A DNA stretch of 62,090 nt from an uncultured Prevotella sp. GTDB lineage: Bacteria; Bacteroidota; Bacteroidia; Bacteroidales; Bacteroidaceae. The position numbers and the translations under genes were made by a program. The stretch is from the NCBI GenBank assembly GCA_900315765.1, contig ONAK01000006.1:1-62090 (forward strand). The letters run 5' to 3'. A model generated the notes under the pieces. It saw only the letters and a program-made list of their open reading frames with translations, was not told the origin of the DNA and searched no databases. Positions within the stretch are counted from its first letter, which is position 1, and every line of letters begins with the position of its first letter. Of the stretch, positions 34,281-43,329 are shown piece by piece.

Positions 34281-34312
34281 TGCTCCCAATGCCTCTTACG
34301 GCATCGGGAGCA
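34281..34312 (-). terminator. Strong hairpin between the OB-fold lipoprotein and endonuclease genes
   Basis: 13-bp arms TGCTCCCAATGCC and GGCATCGGGAGCA with a 6-base loop; on the minus strand TTTTTCC follows. It may partly end transcription or protect the upstream mRNA, since no separate endonuclease promoter is seen. Confidence 0.8.
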
Positions 34313-34332
34313 AATAATATATTCGTAATAGA

Positions 34333-35919
34333 TTACTCAGCGTGCTGGAATCCGAAGCAGATACCACCGCAGAGCTCTACGAGTCCTTTATAGGTATCCT
34401 TATAACCAATCATGGTCAGCTGGTCACCTACCTGAATATTGTTGTCGGCAATGAAGAACTTGCGATCGTCGCCTGTAGCACCCCAACCAGGATAGCAACC
34501 ATAAACGTAAAGTTCGTTGGTACCATCGGTGATGTAGAGGTTACCATAATCGTTTGGTTTTCCATTGCTACCATTCAGCGAGCTGATAGTACCAGTTACC
34601 ATATAATAGGTATTCTTATCATCAGGCTTAGAGAGGAACTCCTCGATTGTAACAGGTGTTACAGGGATGTGGCTCTCATACTGAGCACCAGTCATCTGGG
34701 CTGAGCCCTTGTACTCACCACGCTTACCAACGAGTGTTACGATGTCACCCTCCTTCAGGCCAAGCTTCTCAAAGTCGCCCTTAGCGCCTACACCATAAAC
34801 GTAAGCCTCGCCAGAGAAGTCCTTAATGTAGATGTTACCATACTCAGCCTTAGCAATCTTGGTGATAACACCAGTTACACGATACTGAGAGTTTCCAACA
34901 GGTGCAGCAAGGAACTCAGCCACGTTGCACTCTACGATAGCACCCTTCTGAGAGATAGTAGCCTGAGAGGTGTACTCCTTAGAACCATCAGTGGTCTTGA
35001 AGGTTACAGTTGTCTCACGATCGCCACCCTCATTGTTCTTAGCATAGAAGGTAACAGTTGGGTTAGTACCTACTGTAGATGAGGTAACACCCAGCCAATC
35101 CTTAGCATCAGCAGGAATCTCAACAGCCACACCAGTACCCTTACATGTGAGGTGAGCAGTGATCTCGCCACCCTCAACAGGCAGTTCGCTAGTAACAACA
35201 TCGCCAACAGTCAGAGAGTCTACCTTGATAAGAGACTTAACAATCTTAACTACGGTTACGTCAACCAGTTCAACAGTACCATTGTAGGTAGTCTTTGGAC
35301 CCTGTACAGTAATCTGGTCGCCTACCTCGAGACCCCAGCTTGAGAAGTTCTTAGTACCACCATTCTTATCGAGCGTACCATAGATGTAAACCTCACCTGT
35401 ACCATCATTGAGATACCAGTTACCATAAGTGGTATTGGCAATAGATGTAACCACACCAGTTACCTGATAGGTCTTAGAGTCAGGACCAGCAAGAACCTCA
35501 GCGCAAGAAGCGTTCTCGATAGTTACCAATCCCTGAATAACGCGAATGCGCTGCTCCTCACCATTAGATGAGATAATGAGTTCGCATGAACGGCCTTCGC
35601 CAGCCTCAGCACTGAACACGAGCTTAGTCTCGCCTGCAGCACCTGATTCCTGATTAACCTTAAGCCATGTTGGAGTGGCATAATGTTTAACCACCTCTTT
35701 ATCACCTTCTTTCTCTTTTACCTCGAAAATCTTCTCGAACTCCCAATTACCATTGGCTGTGAGTTCAATCTCTGTTGATCCGCCAGCAGTGTTAAGAGAA
35801 ACGTATGACTGAGAAACTCTGATGCCCTCGAGATATGAAGGATCATTATCTTTTGCACAGCTAGTGAATAATGCAGCTACAACTGCTACAAGAGACGGAA
35901 TGAAATATTTAAGTTTCAT
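34333..35919 (-). CDS. Lipoprotein with BACON-type and OB-fold repeats
   Basis: 528 residues. Lipobox ALFTSC gives a lipid-anchored Cys near 21. Residues ~35-130 and ~235-330 look like BACON-type Ig-like domains (VSLNTAGGSTEIELTANGNWEF; TVTFYAKNNEGGDRETTVTF). Three OB-fold-like repeats follow the pattern YQVTGVVTSIANTTYGNWYLNDG, YRVTGVITKIAKAEYGNIYIKD and YMVTGTISSLNGS. Such OB repeats occur beside nucleases in bacterial YhcR-type proteins and may bind nucleic acid. It is 21 bp after the second receptor gene and upstream of the endonuclease gene. Binding role is inferred. Confidence 0.75.
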   Translation of the reverse strand: MKLKYFIPSLVAVVAALFTSCAKDNDPSYLEGIRVSQSYVSLNTAGGSTEIELTANGNWEFEKIFEVKEKEGDKEVVKHYATPTWLKVNQESGAAGETKLVFSAEAGEGRSCELIISSNGEEQRIRVIQGLVTIENASCAEVLAGPDSKTYQVTGVVTSIANTTYGNWYLNDGTGEVYIYGTLDKNGGTKNFSSWGLEVGDQITVQGPKTTYNGTVELVDVTVVKIVKSLIKVDSLTVGDVVTSELPVEGGEITAHLTCKGTGVAVEIPADAKDWLGVTSSTVGTNPTVTFYAKNNEGGDRETTVTFKTTDGSKEYTSQATISQKGAIVECNVAEFLAAPVGNSQYRVTGVITKIAKAEYGNIYIKDFSGEAYVYGVGAKGDFEKLGLKEGDIVTLVGKRGEYKGSAQMTGAQYESHIPVTPVTIEEFLSKPDDKNTYYMVTGTISSLNGSNGKPNDYGNLYITDGTNELYVYGCYPGWGATGDDRKFFIADNNIQVGDQLTMIGYKDTYKGLVELCGGICFGFQHAE

Positions 35920-35940
35920 ATTTGTCTTACCTTTAATTAA

Positions 35941-38900
35941 TTAGTTGAAATAATACTTAACACCGATAGAAGCATACCAGCACTGACCAATACTATAGTT
36001 AGTGGTCCAAGTCTGAGTGTTGCCATTGATAGACTTTGGAGTAGAGAAGGTAGCGAAGCCCTGTGCGTCGACACCCTCGTACTTCAGGATCTTAGCCTCT
36101 GAACCAATCTCTGGATTCAGGTACTTAGCTACACCCCATGAAGAGTCGAAGAAGTTGAGAACGTTCTTCATATCGAATGTGAGCTGCAGCATGTGCTTGG
36201 TCTTACCGATGTTCAGCTTGAAGTCGTGCTTGTAGCCGAAGTCAAGGCGGTGTACCCATGGAGAGTAAACGCTGTAAGCCTCAGCATACTCACCCTGGTG
36301 CTTGCTCAGATAGCTATCGTTGTGAACATAGTCCATGAAGCGGGTCTTGTCGTCGTCGCTTACAAAGCGGAACATATTGTTAGCAACCTCCTCATCTGTT
36401 GGGATGTAGAGTGCATCGTAAGCGTAACCATCGCCGTTCATATCGTTCTGCATCATGTAAGAGTAGCTGTTTCCACCACGCCATGCTTCGTATACGAAGT
36501 TATAGTGGTTGCCACACTTATCGTGAAGAGTAGCGCTTGCTACGATACGATCAGGAGTTACATACTGAGAGTTGTGCAACTTAATGTTGTTTGGTCCCTC
36601 GTAAGTAGGAACGTATGTGAATGCAGACTCAGCAGCTGAACCAGGCATACCAGTAACCTCCTTAGATACAGTGTGAGTATAAGCAGCCATCAGGCTAATC
36701 CAGTCGGCAGGCTGAGCGTTCAGAGTAATGTTAGCACTCCAACCGTAACCACGGCTTGTGTTCTCAAGAACAAATGCCTTGGTACCTGAACGGAAGTCGT
36801 CTGGGAAGATAGGACGGTTGTCAACACCATTGAAGCGGGCGAAACCACCTACATTCTTAATACTCCAGTCAGAGATTGACACACCATTAAGAGTCTTATT
36901 GTAGATTCCCTCAACAGTAACTGTGAATGGGAACTCAACAGGAATCTGATAGTCGATAGCCAAAGAGGTCTTCCAAACCTGAGGCATTTTGAAGCTAGGA
37001 TCAACACCGTTAACAGCAGAAGGAACTGTTCCGTCCTCAGGCTTAACAGTTGTAGGATAGCCGAGACTCTGGAGCTTAGCAAGCATATCGCTGACATTTG
37101 TCATAGGACCACCAGCGAACTCTTCCATACCAAAGCCCATCTTGCTGGCATTCTTAGCATTGATCTGTGCCTGATACTGAACCAGACCACCATTGGTAGG
37201 CATGTTGGTGAAGAATACCAGAGGCAGACGACCAGAGAAGAGACCAGTACCACCACGAACCTTCAGGCTCTTGTCACCAAATACGTCGTAGGTGAATCCC
37301 AGACGTGGAGAGAAGGTGATGCTGTTCTTTGGCCACTTACCTGTATCAACGTGGCGACCGTTATAATCGAGATTCAGAATAGCTGCGTTAGTCATCAGGT
37401 CGTTGTTGTTGAAGAACAATCCATCAACACGCAGACCGTAGGTGAGCTTGAACTTATCGTTGATGTTCCACTCATCCTGAGCATAGATACCAGGACGATT
37501 GAACTGAACGCGAGCAGCAGGAGCTGTCTCACCATCGTAACCGTAAGTCAGACAGAAAATCTCAGGAGTCTGGTTGAACAGCATATCTGGCTGAAGCTTA
37601 CCAGCTATGTACATATCGTCAGTAAGGTTGTAACGATAGTAACCAGAACCATTACGCATATACATATTGTCGGCCATCTGATGCTCGAAACTGATACCAG
37701 CCATAATCTTATGGGCACCAGCATAATAGGTTACATCGTCCTTGATGTTCCAAATGGTGTTGTGAACAGCGTTGTTCCATGTGAACAGCTCATAACCCAG
37801 AGCGATGTAGTTGTTATCGTCCTTAGTGATATCAATGAATGGGAACTCAGAAGAGTTTGTACCACGGATATCATCGAGCTTAGAGATAGTAGCCAGCAAC
37901 TGGTTAGAAAGATTATCAGTAAGACGGCTATTGAAGTCGAGTGACCAAGAATGTACGGTATTCTTCATAGAGTACATAGCGTTGGCATACGACATAGAAT
38001 ACTGAGACATACGGGCACCACTCATACGAGTACCACCATCCATAGAGGTAGCATTTGGAGCATTCCAAACATTATTCTTAGTATAGTTATAGCGCAGAGC
38101 TACCTTGTGACGATCGTTGATGTTCCAGTCTAAGCGGGCCATCAGCTTATAGTTACTCTCATCAGCTGGGAAACTTGTCCAAGAGCCTGTATCGTAACCA
38201 TACTTGCTGGCCATATAATTAGAGATAGCCTCAAGATCCTTGTTTGTTGTACGAGAGATATAGTTATCAGCATCAGCCTTACCATCCTCAGAGCCCTTCC
38301 AACGGTTAACAACTGATGGAATCTTAATCATCTCACCGTTGACGAAGAAGAAGAGTTTGTTCTTGATGATTGGGCCACCCAGAGTGAAACCGTAAGTTGT
38401 AGTCTGAGACTTCTCACGAGCACCCTGAATCTGCTGACGATTTACAGCGTCACCCTGCATATTCTCGTTCTTGTGGTAAACATAAGCACTACCCTTGAAG
38501 GTGTTAGTACCCGACTTAGTAATAGCGTTTACACCACCACCAATGAAGTTGGTCTGACGTACATCGTAAGGAGAGATAACAACCTGCAACTCCTCGATAG
38601 CATCGATAGAGATTGGGTTACCACCACCAGGAAGGTTTGCACTCAAACCAAAGTTGTTGTTAAAGTTAGCACCATCAACAGTGAAGTTGGCAGTACGACC
38701 ATCAGCACCAGCGAAGCTCATGCCATTACCTCCATAAGGAGACAGACGAGTAACATCTGTGATTGAACGGCTAACGGTTGGCAGGTTGGTAATCTGCGAG
38801 CTGTTAATGTTAGTAGCAGCACCTGTCTTCTCAGCAGCGAACTTTGAAGCCTTACCACTTACTACAACCTCTGCAAGCTCAGTAGCGTCCTCTGACAAGA

Positions 38901-39225
38901 ATACTGAGAGATTGTAGGTTTCAGCCAGCTGGAGGATAATCCCCTTAACGGTTTTGGGCTGGAAACCGATGTAAGAAATGGTCACATTGTAAGGACCACC
39001 AGTACGCATACCATTAATCGAGAAACGACCTGTGGTATTGGTCACTGCTGTGTAACGAGTACCAGAAGGCTCGTGAACAGCCACAACTGTAGCACCGATG
39101 ACTTCCTCGCCATTAGCATTGTCGAGGGTCACCTTTCCAGCCATACTTGAAGTTGTGATTTGCGCCATCAATGTTAGCGAAAACGTTAACATCATAGCAA
39201 CCAGAAAGAGTAATCTTTTCTGCAT
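35941..39225 (-). CDS. TonB-dependent receptor, Oar-like (second copy)
   Basis: 1094 residues with signal peptide MQKRLLFLVAMMLTFSLTLMAQ. It has the same layout as the receptor at 29748: CarboxypepD_reg-like domain (AGKVTLDNANGEEVIGATV), plug with EVVVSGKASK and FTVDGANFNNNFG, and a long barrel ending YASIGVKYYFN. The shared plug sequence GGGTP/GGGNPISIxALxxxxVxxxPYDVRQ marks them as paralogues. First gene of the operon with the OB-fold lipoprotein. Promoter TAACTTTG at 39289-39296. No SusD partner. Confidence 0.9.
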   Translation of the reverse strand: MQKRLLFLVAMMLTFSLTLMAQITTSSMAGKVTLDNANGEEVIGATVVAVHEPSGTRYTAVTNTTGRFSINGMRTGGPYNVTISYIGFQPKTVKGIILQLAETYNLSVFLSEDATELAEVVVSGKASKFAAEKTGAATNINSSQITNLPTVSRSITDVTRLSPYGGNGMSFAGADGRTANFTVDGANFNNNFGLSANLPGGGNPISIDAIEELQVVISPYDVRQTNFIGGGVNAITKSGTNTFKGSAYVYHKNENMQGDAVNRQQIQGAREKSQTTTYGFTLGGPIIKNKLFFFVNGEMIKIPSVVNRWKGSEDGKADADNYISRTTNKDLEAISNYMASKYGYDTGSWTSFPADESNYKLMARLDWNINDRHKVALRYNYTKNNVWNAPNATSMDGGTRMSGARMSQYSMSYANAMYSMKNTVHSWSLDFNSRLTDNLSNQLLATISKLDDIRGTNSSEFPFIDITKDDNNYIALGYELFTWNNAVHNTIWNIKDDVTYYAGAHKIMAGISFEHQMADNMYMRNGSGYYRYNLTDDMYIAGKLQPDMLFNQTPEIFCLTYGYDGETAPAARVQFNRPGIYAQDEWNINDKFKLTYGLRVDGLFFNNNDLMTNAAILNLDYNGRHVDTGKWPKNSITFSPRLGFTYDVFGDKSLKVRGGTGLFSGRLPLVFFTNMPTNGGLVQYQAQINAKNASKMGFGMEEFAGGPMTNVSDMLAKLQSLGYPTTVKPEDGTVPSAVNGVDPSFKMPQVWKTSLAIDYQIPVEFPFTVTVEGIYNKTLNGVSISDWSIKNVGGFARFNGVDNRPIFPDDFRSGTKAFVLENTSRGYGWSANITLNAQPADWISLMAAYTHTVSKEVTGMPGSAAESAFTYVPTYEGPNNIKLHNSQYVTPDRIVASATLHDKCGNHYNFVYEAWRGGNSYSYMMQNDMNGDGYAYDALYIPTDEEVANNMFRFVSDDDKTRFMDYVHNDSYLSKHQGEYAEAYSVYSPWVHRLDFGYKHDFKLNIGKTKHMLQLTFDMKNVLNFFDSSWGVAKYLNPEIGSEAKILKYEGVDAQGFATFSTPKSINGNTQTWTTNYSIGQCWYASIGVKYYFN

Positions 39226-39288
39226 AAATTTTTAACTGTTTTAATTAATTAATTATCGGAATAAAACCGGATTATTTAAATTTCGCCG

Positions 39289-39296
39289 CAAAGTTA
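39289..39296 (-). promoter_or_regulatory. Bacteroidetes -7 box (TAACTTTG) for the second receptor operon
   Basis: TAACTTTG on the minus strand, about 63 bp before the receptor ATG, leaving an AT-rich 5' leader. Confidence 0.65.
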
Positions 39297-39366
39297 GAAA
39301 AAATATTCTATTTATTGATAAAAATCGACAACTTTTTTAAAAAAACGCAAAAAAACTTGAGTAAAG

Positions 39367-40536
39367 TTAATCCTCCTCCTCAAGGTCCTCAAACTCAAAA
39401 TCGTCCAAATCTTCGATTTCGTCGTCATCAATGTACTCTATGTCCTCATCTTCGCCCTCATCGGCAAGTTCCTGAGCAAAAACACTCATATCCTTGTCGC
39501 GATGCACAAGAGAGTCCTCAGAGGTAATCACATTGAGTTTATTGCTTTCAGAGTTAAGTTCACTCCAAAGCACATCCTTTAGTTCGTCTAGTCCGTAACC
39601 TGTTACTGCCGAGATAAACACCACGGGAAGATCGCTTGGCAGAGTCTCCTTAAGCATCTCTATCAGCTCTTCGTCAAGGAGATCGCACTTGGTTACAGCC
39701 AGAACGCGATGTTTATCGAGCATCTCAGGATTAAACTGAGCAAGCTCGTTGAGCAAAATTTCATATTCTCGCTTGATATCATCTGTATCGCCAGGTACCA
39801 TAAAGAGCAACAGCGAGTTTCGCTCTATATGGCGCAAGAACCTGAGTCCCAAGCCCTTACCCTCGGAAGCACCCTCGATAATTCCTGGTATATCGGCCAT
39901 AACAAACGACTTGTTATCGCGATAACCAACAATACCCAAAGAGGGTTCCATCGTAGTAAAGGGATAATTTGCTATCTTGGGCTTAGCATTCGAAAGCGAT
40001 GAGACCAAGGTAGATTTTCCCGCATTAGGAAAACCTACCAAGCCCACATCAGCTAAGAGTTTCAATTCAAGAATAATGGTCATCTCCTGCATAGGCTCAC
40101 CAGGCTGAGCGTAACGCGGAGCCTGATTGGTAGCTGTACGGAACTGGAAATTACCCAATCCGCCACGACCACCCTTGAGCAGCAGAACTTCCTGACCATC
40201 GTATGTAACATCGCAGACATATTTACCCGTTTCAGCGTTATAGACTACAGTACCACAAGGCACATCAATGTAAACATCTTTTCCATCGGTACCATGACAC
40301 TTGTCGCGACCGCCATTACCTCCGTGTTCTGCAAAGATATGGCGCTCATATTTGAGGTGCAAAAGAGTCCAGTAGTTATGGTTTCCGCGCAGAATAATAC
40401 TTCCACCCTTTCCACCATCACCACCATCAGGGCCACCATTAGGATTATACTTTACATGGCGCAAATGCATACTGCCCTTACCACCCTTACCAGAGCGGCA
40501 GTAAATCTTAACGTAGTCTACGAAATTACTCTCCAT
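39367..40536 (-). CDS. obg: Obg/CgtA GTPase
   Basis: 389 residues. N-terminal glycine-rich Obg fold ([29 protein letters not shown]), G domain with [14 protein letters not shown] (G1), DIPGII (G3) and TKCD (G4), and a strongly acidic C-terminal tail ([19 protein letters not shown]). Obg links ribosome maturation with growth state. On the same strand as adk and hpt, with a repeat-filled 53-bp gap before it. Confidence 0.96.
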   Translation of the reverse strand: MESNFVDYVKIYCRSGKGGKGSMHLRHVKYNPNGGPDGGDGGKGGSIILRGNHNYWTLLHLKYERHIFAEHGGNGGRDKCHGTDGKDVYIDVPCGTVVYNAETGKYVCDVTYDGQEVLLLKGGRGGLGNFQFRTATNQAPRYAQPGEPMQEMTIILELKLLADVGLVGFPNAGKSTLVSSLSNAKPKIANYPFTTMEPSLGIVGYRDNKSFVMADIPGIIEGASEGKGLGLRFLRHIERNSLLLFMVPGDTDDIKREYEILLNELAQFNPEMLDKHRVLAVTKCDLLDEELIEMLKETLPSDLPVVFISAVTGYGLDELKDVLWSELNSESNKLNVITSEDSLVHRDKDMSVFAQELADEGEDEDIEYIDDDEIEDLDDFEFEDLEEED

Positions 40537-40545
40537 ACAAGTTCT

Positions 40546-40592
40546 GCTAGGTATGCTAGGTATGCTTGTTATACTAGTTATGCTAGCCTCTA
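40546..40592 (+). repeat. 9-bp tandem repeat centred on CTAG, between adk and obg
   Basis: GCTAGGTAT twice, GCTTGTTAT, ACTAGTTAT, then GCTAGCCTC and TAG. The adk stop codon (TAG on the minus strand, 40590-40592) lies in the last part. Same family as the ATGACTAGT repeat at 26445. Confidence 0.85.
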
Positions 40593-41162
40593 GATATTAT
40601 CAATAACACTGCAAATATCTGCAAAGATGCGATCCAGCTCACCCAGACCGTCGATATGATAGTGAACACCCTCCTGCTTATACCACTCGATGAGAGGCAT
40701 TGTCTGAGAGTGATAAACCACGAGGCGCTTTTTGATGGTCTCCTCGTTGTCGTCAGCACGTCCGCTCTGCTGTCCACGCAGGATGAGGCGCTTCATCAAC
40801 TCGTCCTCTGGAACATCAAGCTCAATCATAGCTGCCACCTTGTCGCCACGCTCATCGAGCATCTTCTTCAAGGCCTCAGCCTGTGGGATAGTACGGGGGA
40901 ATCCGTCGAAGATTACACCCTTGCTATCACGTCCGAAACTATCGTATACAGAAGCAAGGATGCTAACCATCAGATCATCTGGAATCAGCTGACCCTTCTC
41001 AATATAGCTGGCAGCAGTCTTACCAAGTTCTGTACCTTTTTTGATTTCTCCACGAAGCACGTCACCAGTTGAGATGTGGTTTAGTCCGTACTTCTCAATC
41101 ATCTTATCACTCTGTGTTCCCTTGCCTGAGCCAGGAGCACCAAAAATAACGATATTCTTCAT
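40590..41162 (-). CDS. adk: Adenylate kinase
   Basis: 190 residues. P-loop [10 protein letters not shown] at the start, [12 protein letters not shown], and [13 protein letters not shown] in the LID region. It is the short-LID form without a zinc finger ([14 protein letters not shown]). It interconverts ATP, AMP and ADP. Cotranscribed with hpt upstream (27-bp gap) and perhaps obg downstream. Confidence 0.97.
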   Translation of the reverse strand: MKNIVIFGAPGSGKGTQSDKMIEKYGLNHISTGDVLRGEIKKGTELGKTAASYIEKGQLIPDDLMVSILASVYDSFGRDSKGVIFDGFPRTIPQAEALKKMLDERGDKVAAMIELDVPEDELMKRLILRGQQSGRADDNEETIKKRLVVYHSQTMPLIEWYKQEGVHYHIDGLGELDRIFADICSVIDNI

Positions 41163-41189
41163 TATCCTGATATTTAGTTTGATTAAGTA

Positions 41190-41726
41190 TTATTCAACTA
41201 TCGTATAAACATCCTTCAAACCTCTTCCCTGCTGATCGTAATCAAGTCCATAGCCCACGATAAAATCATCGGGGATGCTGAATGCGACATACTCTGGATG
41301 GATATCTTCCTTCAACTTACAAGGTTTGAAGAAAAGAGTGCAGATATGGATGGCTGCTGGATTGCGAGTGCCCAGCGACTCTATCATTTGTTTCATGGTG
41401 AGTCCACTCTCCACAATATCCTCTACGATAACAACAGTGCGATTAGTAAGATCCTCGTTAATACCAAAAACCTCTTTGATTTTTCCTGTAGAAGTTGTTC
41501 CCTGATAAGAAGCCAACTTCACAAACGAAATTTCACAAGGAATCGTCATCTCACGCATCAGGTCGGCAGCAAAAATAAACGACCCGTTCAGAACACCAAG
41601 GAACAATGGATTCTTACCTTCCAAATCCTTGCTCATCTGCTGAGCCACAGCCTTTACACGCTCCTTAATTTCTGCCTCGGTAATAGAGATTTTGAACGAC
41701 TTATCCTTTAACTTAACGATGCTCAT
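41190..41726 (-). CDS. hpt: Hypoxanthine phosphoribosyltransferase
   Basis: 178 residues. The PRPP-binding motif VVIVEDIVESGLTMKQM and the metal-side GVLNGSFIFAADLMR stretch are intact; the C-terminal VGYGLDYDQQGRGLKDV is typical. It salvages hypoxanthine/guanine to nucleotides. First in the run hpt-adk-obg; promoter TAATTTTG at 41752-41759, divergent from nnr. Confidence 0.95.
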   Translation of the reverse strand: MSIVKLKDKSFKISITEAEIKERVKAVAQQMSKDLEGKNPLFLGVLNGSFIFAADLMREMTIPCEISFVKLASYQGTTSTGKIKEVFGINEDLTNRTVVIVEDIVESGLTMKQMIESLGTRNPAAIHICTLFFKPCKLKEDIHPEYVAFSIPDDFIVGYGLDYDQQGRGLKDVYTIVE

Positions 41727-41751
41727 ACGCTGAAAGAATTAAAAATTTGTG

Positions 41752-41759
41752 CAAAATTA
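41752..41759 (-). promoter_or_regulatory. Bacteroidetes -7 box (TAATTTTG) for hpt-adk-obg
   Basis: TAATTTTG on the minus strand, 25 bp before the hpt ATG. Confidence 0.6.
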
Positions 41760-41802
41760 CAAAAAATCTGCCAAACTCTATCATTCATTAGCAATTTTTT
41801 CG

Positions 41803-41810
41803 TATTTTTG
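41803..41810 (+). promoter_or_regulatory. Bacteroidetes -7 box (TATTTTTG) for nnr-DUF4831
   Basis: TATTTTTG, 7 bases before the ATG at 41818, so the leader is very short. Confidence 0.6.
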
Positions 41811-41817
41811 CACCATT

Positions 41818-43329
41818 ATGAAGATATTTACGAGCGCACAAGTCCATGAATTGGATAAATATACTATAGATAACGAGCCCATTAAATCAATCGATTTGAT
41901 GGAGCGAGCTGCAAAAGCATTGACACAAGCCATAACTGACAATTGGAATTTTAACACGCCTGTTATCATATTTGCCGGTCCTGGCAATAATGGTGGCGAC
42001 GCATTGGCTGTGGCCAGAATGCTGATAGAGAAAGACTATGACGTAACAGCATACCTGTTTAATATCAATGGGCATCTATCGGAAGACTGCCTGACCAACA
42101 AAAAGCGCCTGATTGAAAAACGTTCGAAAGCGCTCATTGAGGTGATGCAGGAGTTTGAACCTCCCCAGCTGACAGAAAAGACATTAGTGATTGACGGGCT
42201 GTTTGGTTCGGGACTAAACAAGCCGTTGGCTGGAGGTTTCGCCTCACTCGTAAAATATATCAATGCATCACGTGCGCAGGTGGTTAGTATTGATGTGCCA
42301 TCTGGACTGATGACAGAGGACAACACCTATAATGTGAAAGCCAACATCATACGTGCAGACATGACGCTCACGCTCCAACTGCCCAAACTATCATTCCTAT
42401 TTCCAGAGAATCAGCAGTTTATTGGCCAACTTAAGATTCTAGACATACGTCTAAGCAAAGAAGGAATTGATAAGATAGAGGCCAACTACACACTACTTGA
42501 AGAGAACGACGTACGTCCTCGCATCCTTAAGCGCGATCCGTTTGCCCACAAGGGAAAGATGGGTAACGCACTCATCATTGCAGGCAGTTACGGAATGTGT
42601 GGGGCTTCTGTCCTCGCCACCCAAGCATGCCTTCGGGTTGGAGCCGGAAAGGTGACAACACACACGCCTAAACGCAACAGTACAATACTACAGATAAGCG
42701 TACCAGAAGCTATCATTCAGTTCGACAGAGAAGAAACCACATTCTCGGAAGCAGTAGATACTGAGGATTTCAATGCATTGGGTATAGGACCTGGATTGGG
42801 TACCAGCGAACAAACAGCCATCGCCATCATTGCCCAATTGCGCAGGACACAATGTCCAACAGTTGTAGATGCTGATGCCATCAACATCTTAGCCAATCAT
42901 CGTGCCTGGATACAACAACTGCCTAAGGGAATCATCATGACACCACATCCCAAAGAGTTCGACAGACTTGAAGGCCCATCGAACGACAGTTTCGAGCGTT
43001 TGATGAAAGCGCGCGATCTGGCTGAACGCATTCAGGGATATGTTCTGCTTAAAGGTCATCACAGTTCACTCTGCCTGCCTGACGGTCACATCATCTTCAA
43101 CTCTACAGGTAATGCCGGCATGGCAACAGCAGGAAGTGGCGACGTGCTAACAGGTATCATTACTGGTCTGCTGGCTCGCGGATACAATCAGGAAAACGCT
43201 TGTATTGTTGGTATGTATCTACATGGGGTAGCTGGCGACATTGCCGCACGCGAATTAGGAGAAGAGAGTGTGATAGCAAGCGACCTTATCAAGAATCTGC
43301 CTTACGCATTTAAACGACTTAATGAATGA
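41818..43329 (+). CDS. nnr: Bifunctional NAD(P)H-hydrate epimerase / ADP-dependent dehydratase
   Basis: 503 residues from the ATG at 41818. The N-terminal half is the YjeF epimerase (FAGPGNNGGDALAVARML; VSIDVPSGL), and the C-terminal half the ribokinase-like dehydratase (HKGKMGNALIIAGSYGMCGA; AGMATAGSGDVLTGIITGLLA). It repairs damaged hydrated NAD(P)H. The stop overlaps the start of the DUF4831 gene by 4 bp (ATGA). Confidence 0.95.
   Translation: MKIFTSAQVHELDKYTIDNEPIKSIDLMERAAKALTQAITDNWNFNTPVIIFAGPGNNGGDALAVARMLIEKDYDVTAYLFNINGHLSEDCLTNKKRLIEKRSKALIEVMQEFEPPQLTEKTLVIDGLFGSGLNKPLAGGFASLVKYINASRAQVVSIDVPSGLMTEDNTYNVKANIIRADMTLTLQLPKLSFLFPENQQFIGQLKILDIRLSKEGIDKIEANYTLLEENDVRPRILKRDPFAHKGKMGNALIIAGSYGMCGASVLATQACLRVGAGKVTTHTPKRNSTILQISVPEAIIQFDREETTFSEAVDTEDFNALGIGPGLGTSEQTAIAIIAQLRRTQCPTVVDADAINILANHRAWIQQLPKGIIMTPHPKEFDRLEGPSNDSFERLMKARDLAERIQGYVLLKGHHSSLCLPDGHIIFNSTGNAGMATAGSGDVLTGIITGLLARGYNQENACIVGMYLHGVAGDIAARELGEESVIASDLIKNLPYAFKRLNE

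Noticed and set aside
29748-39225. Classical polysaccharide utilisation locus
   Set aside because: The two receptors are Oar-like, and no SusD, glycoside hydrolase or hybrid sensor gene accompanies them.
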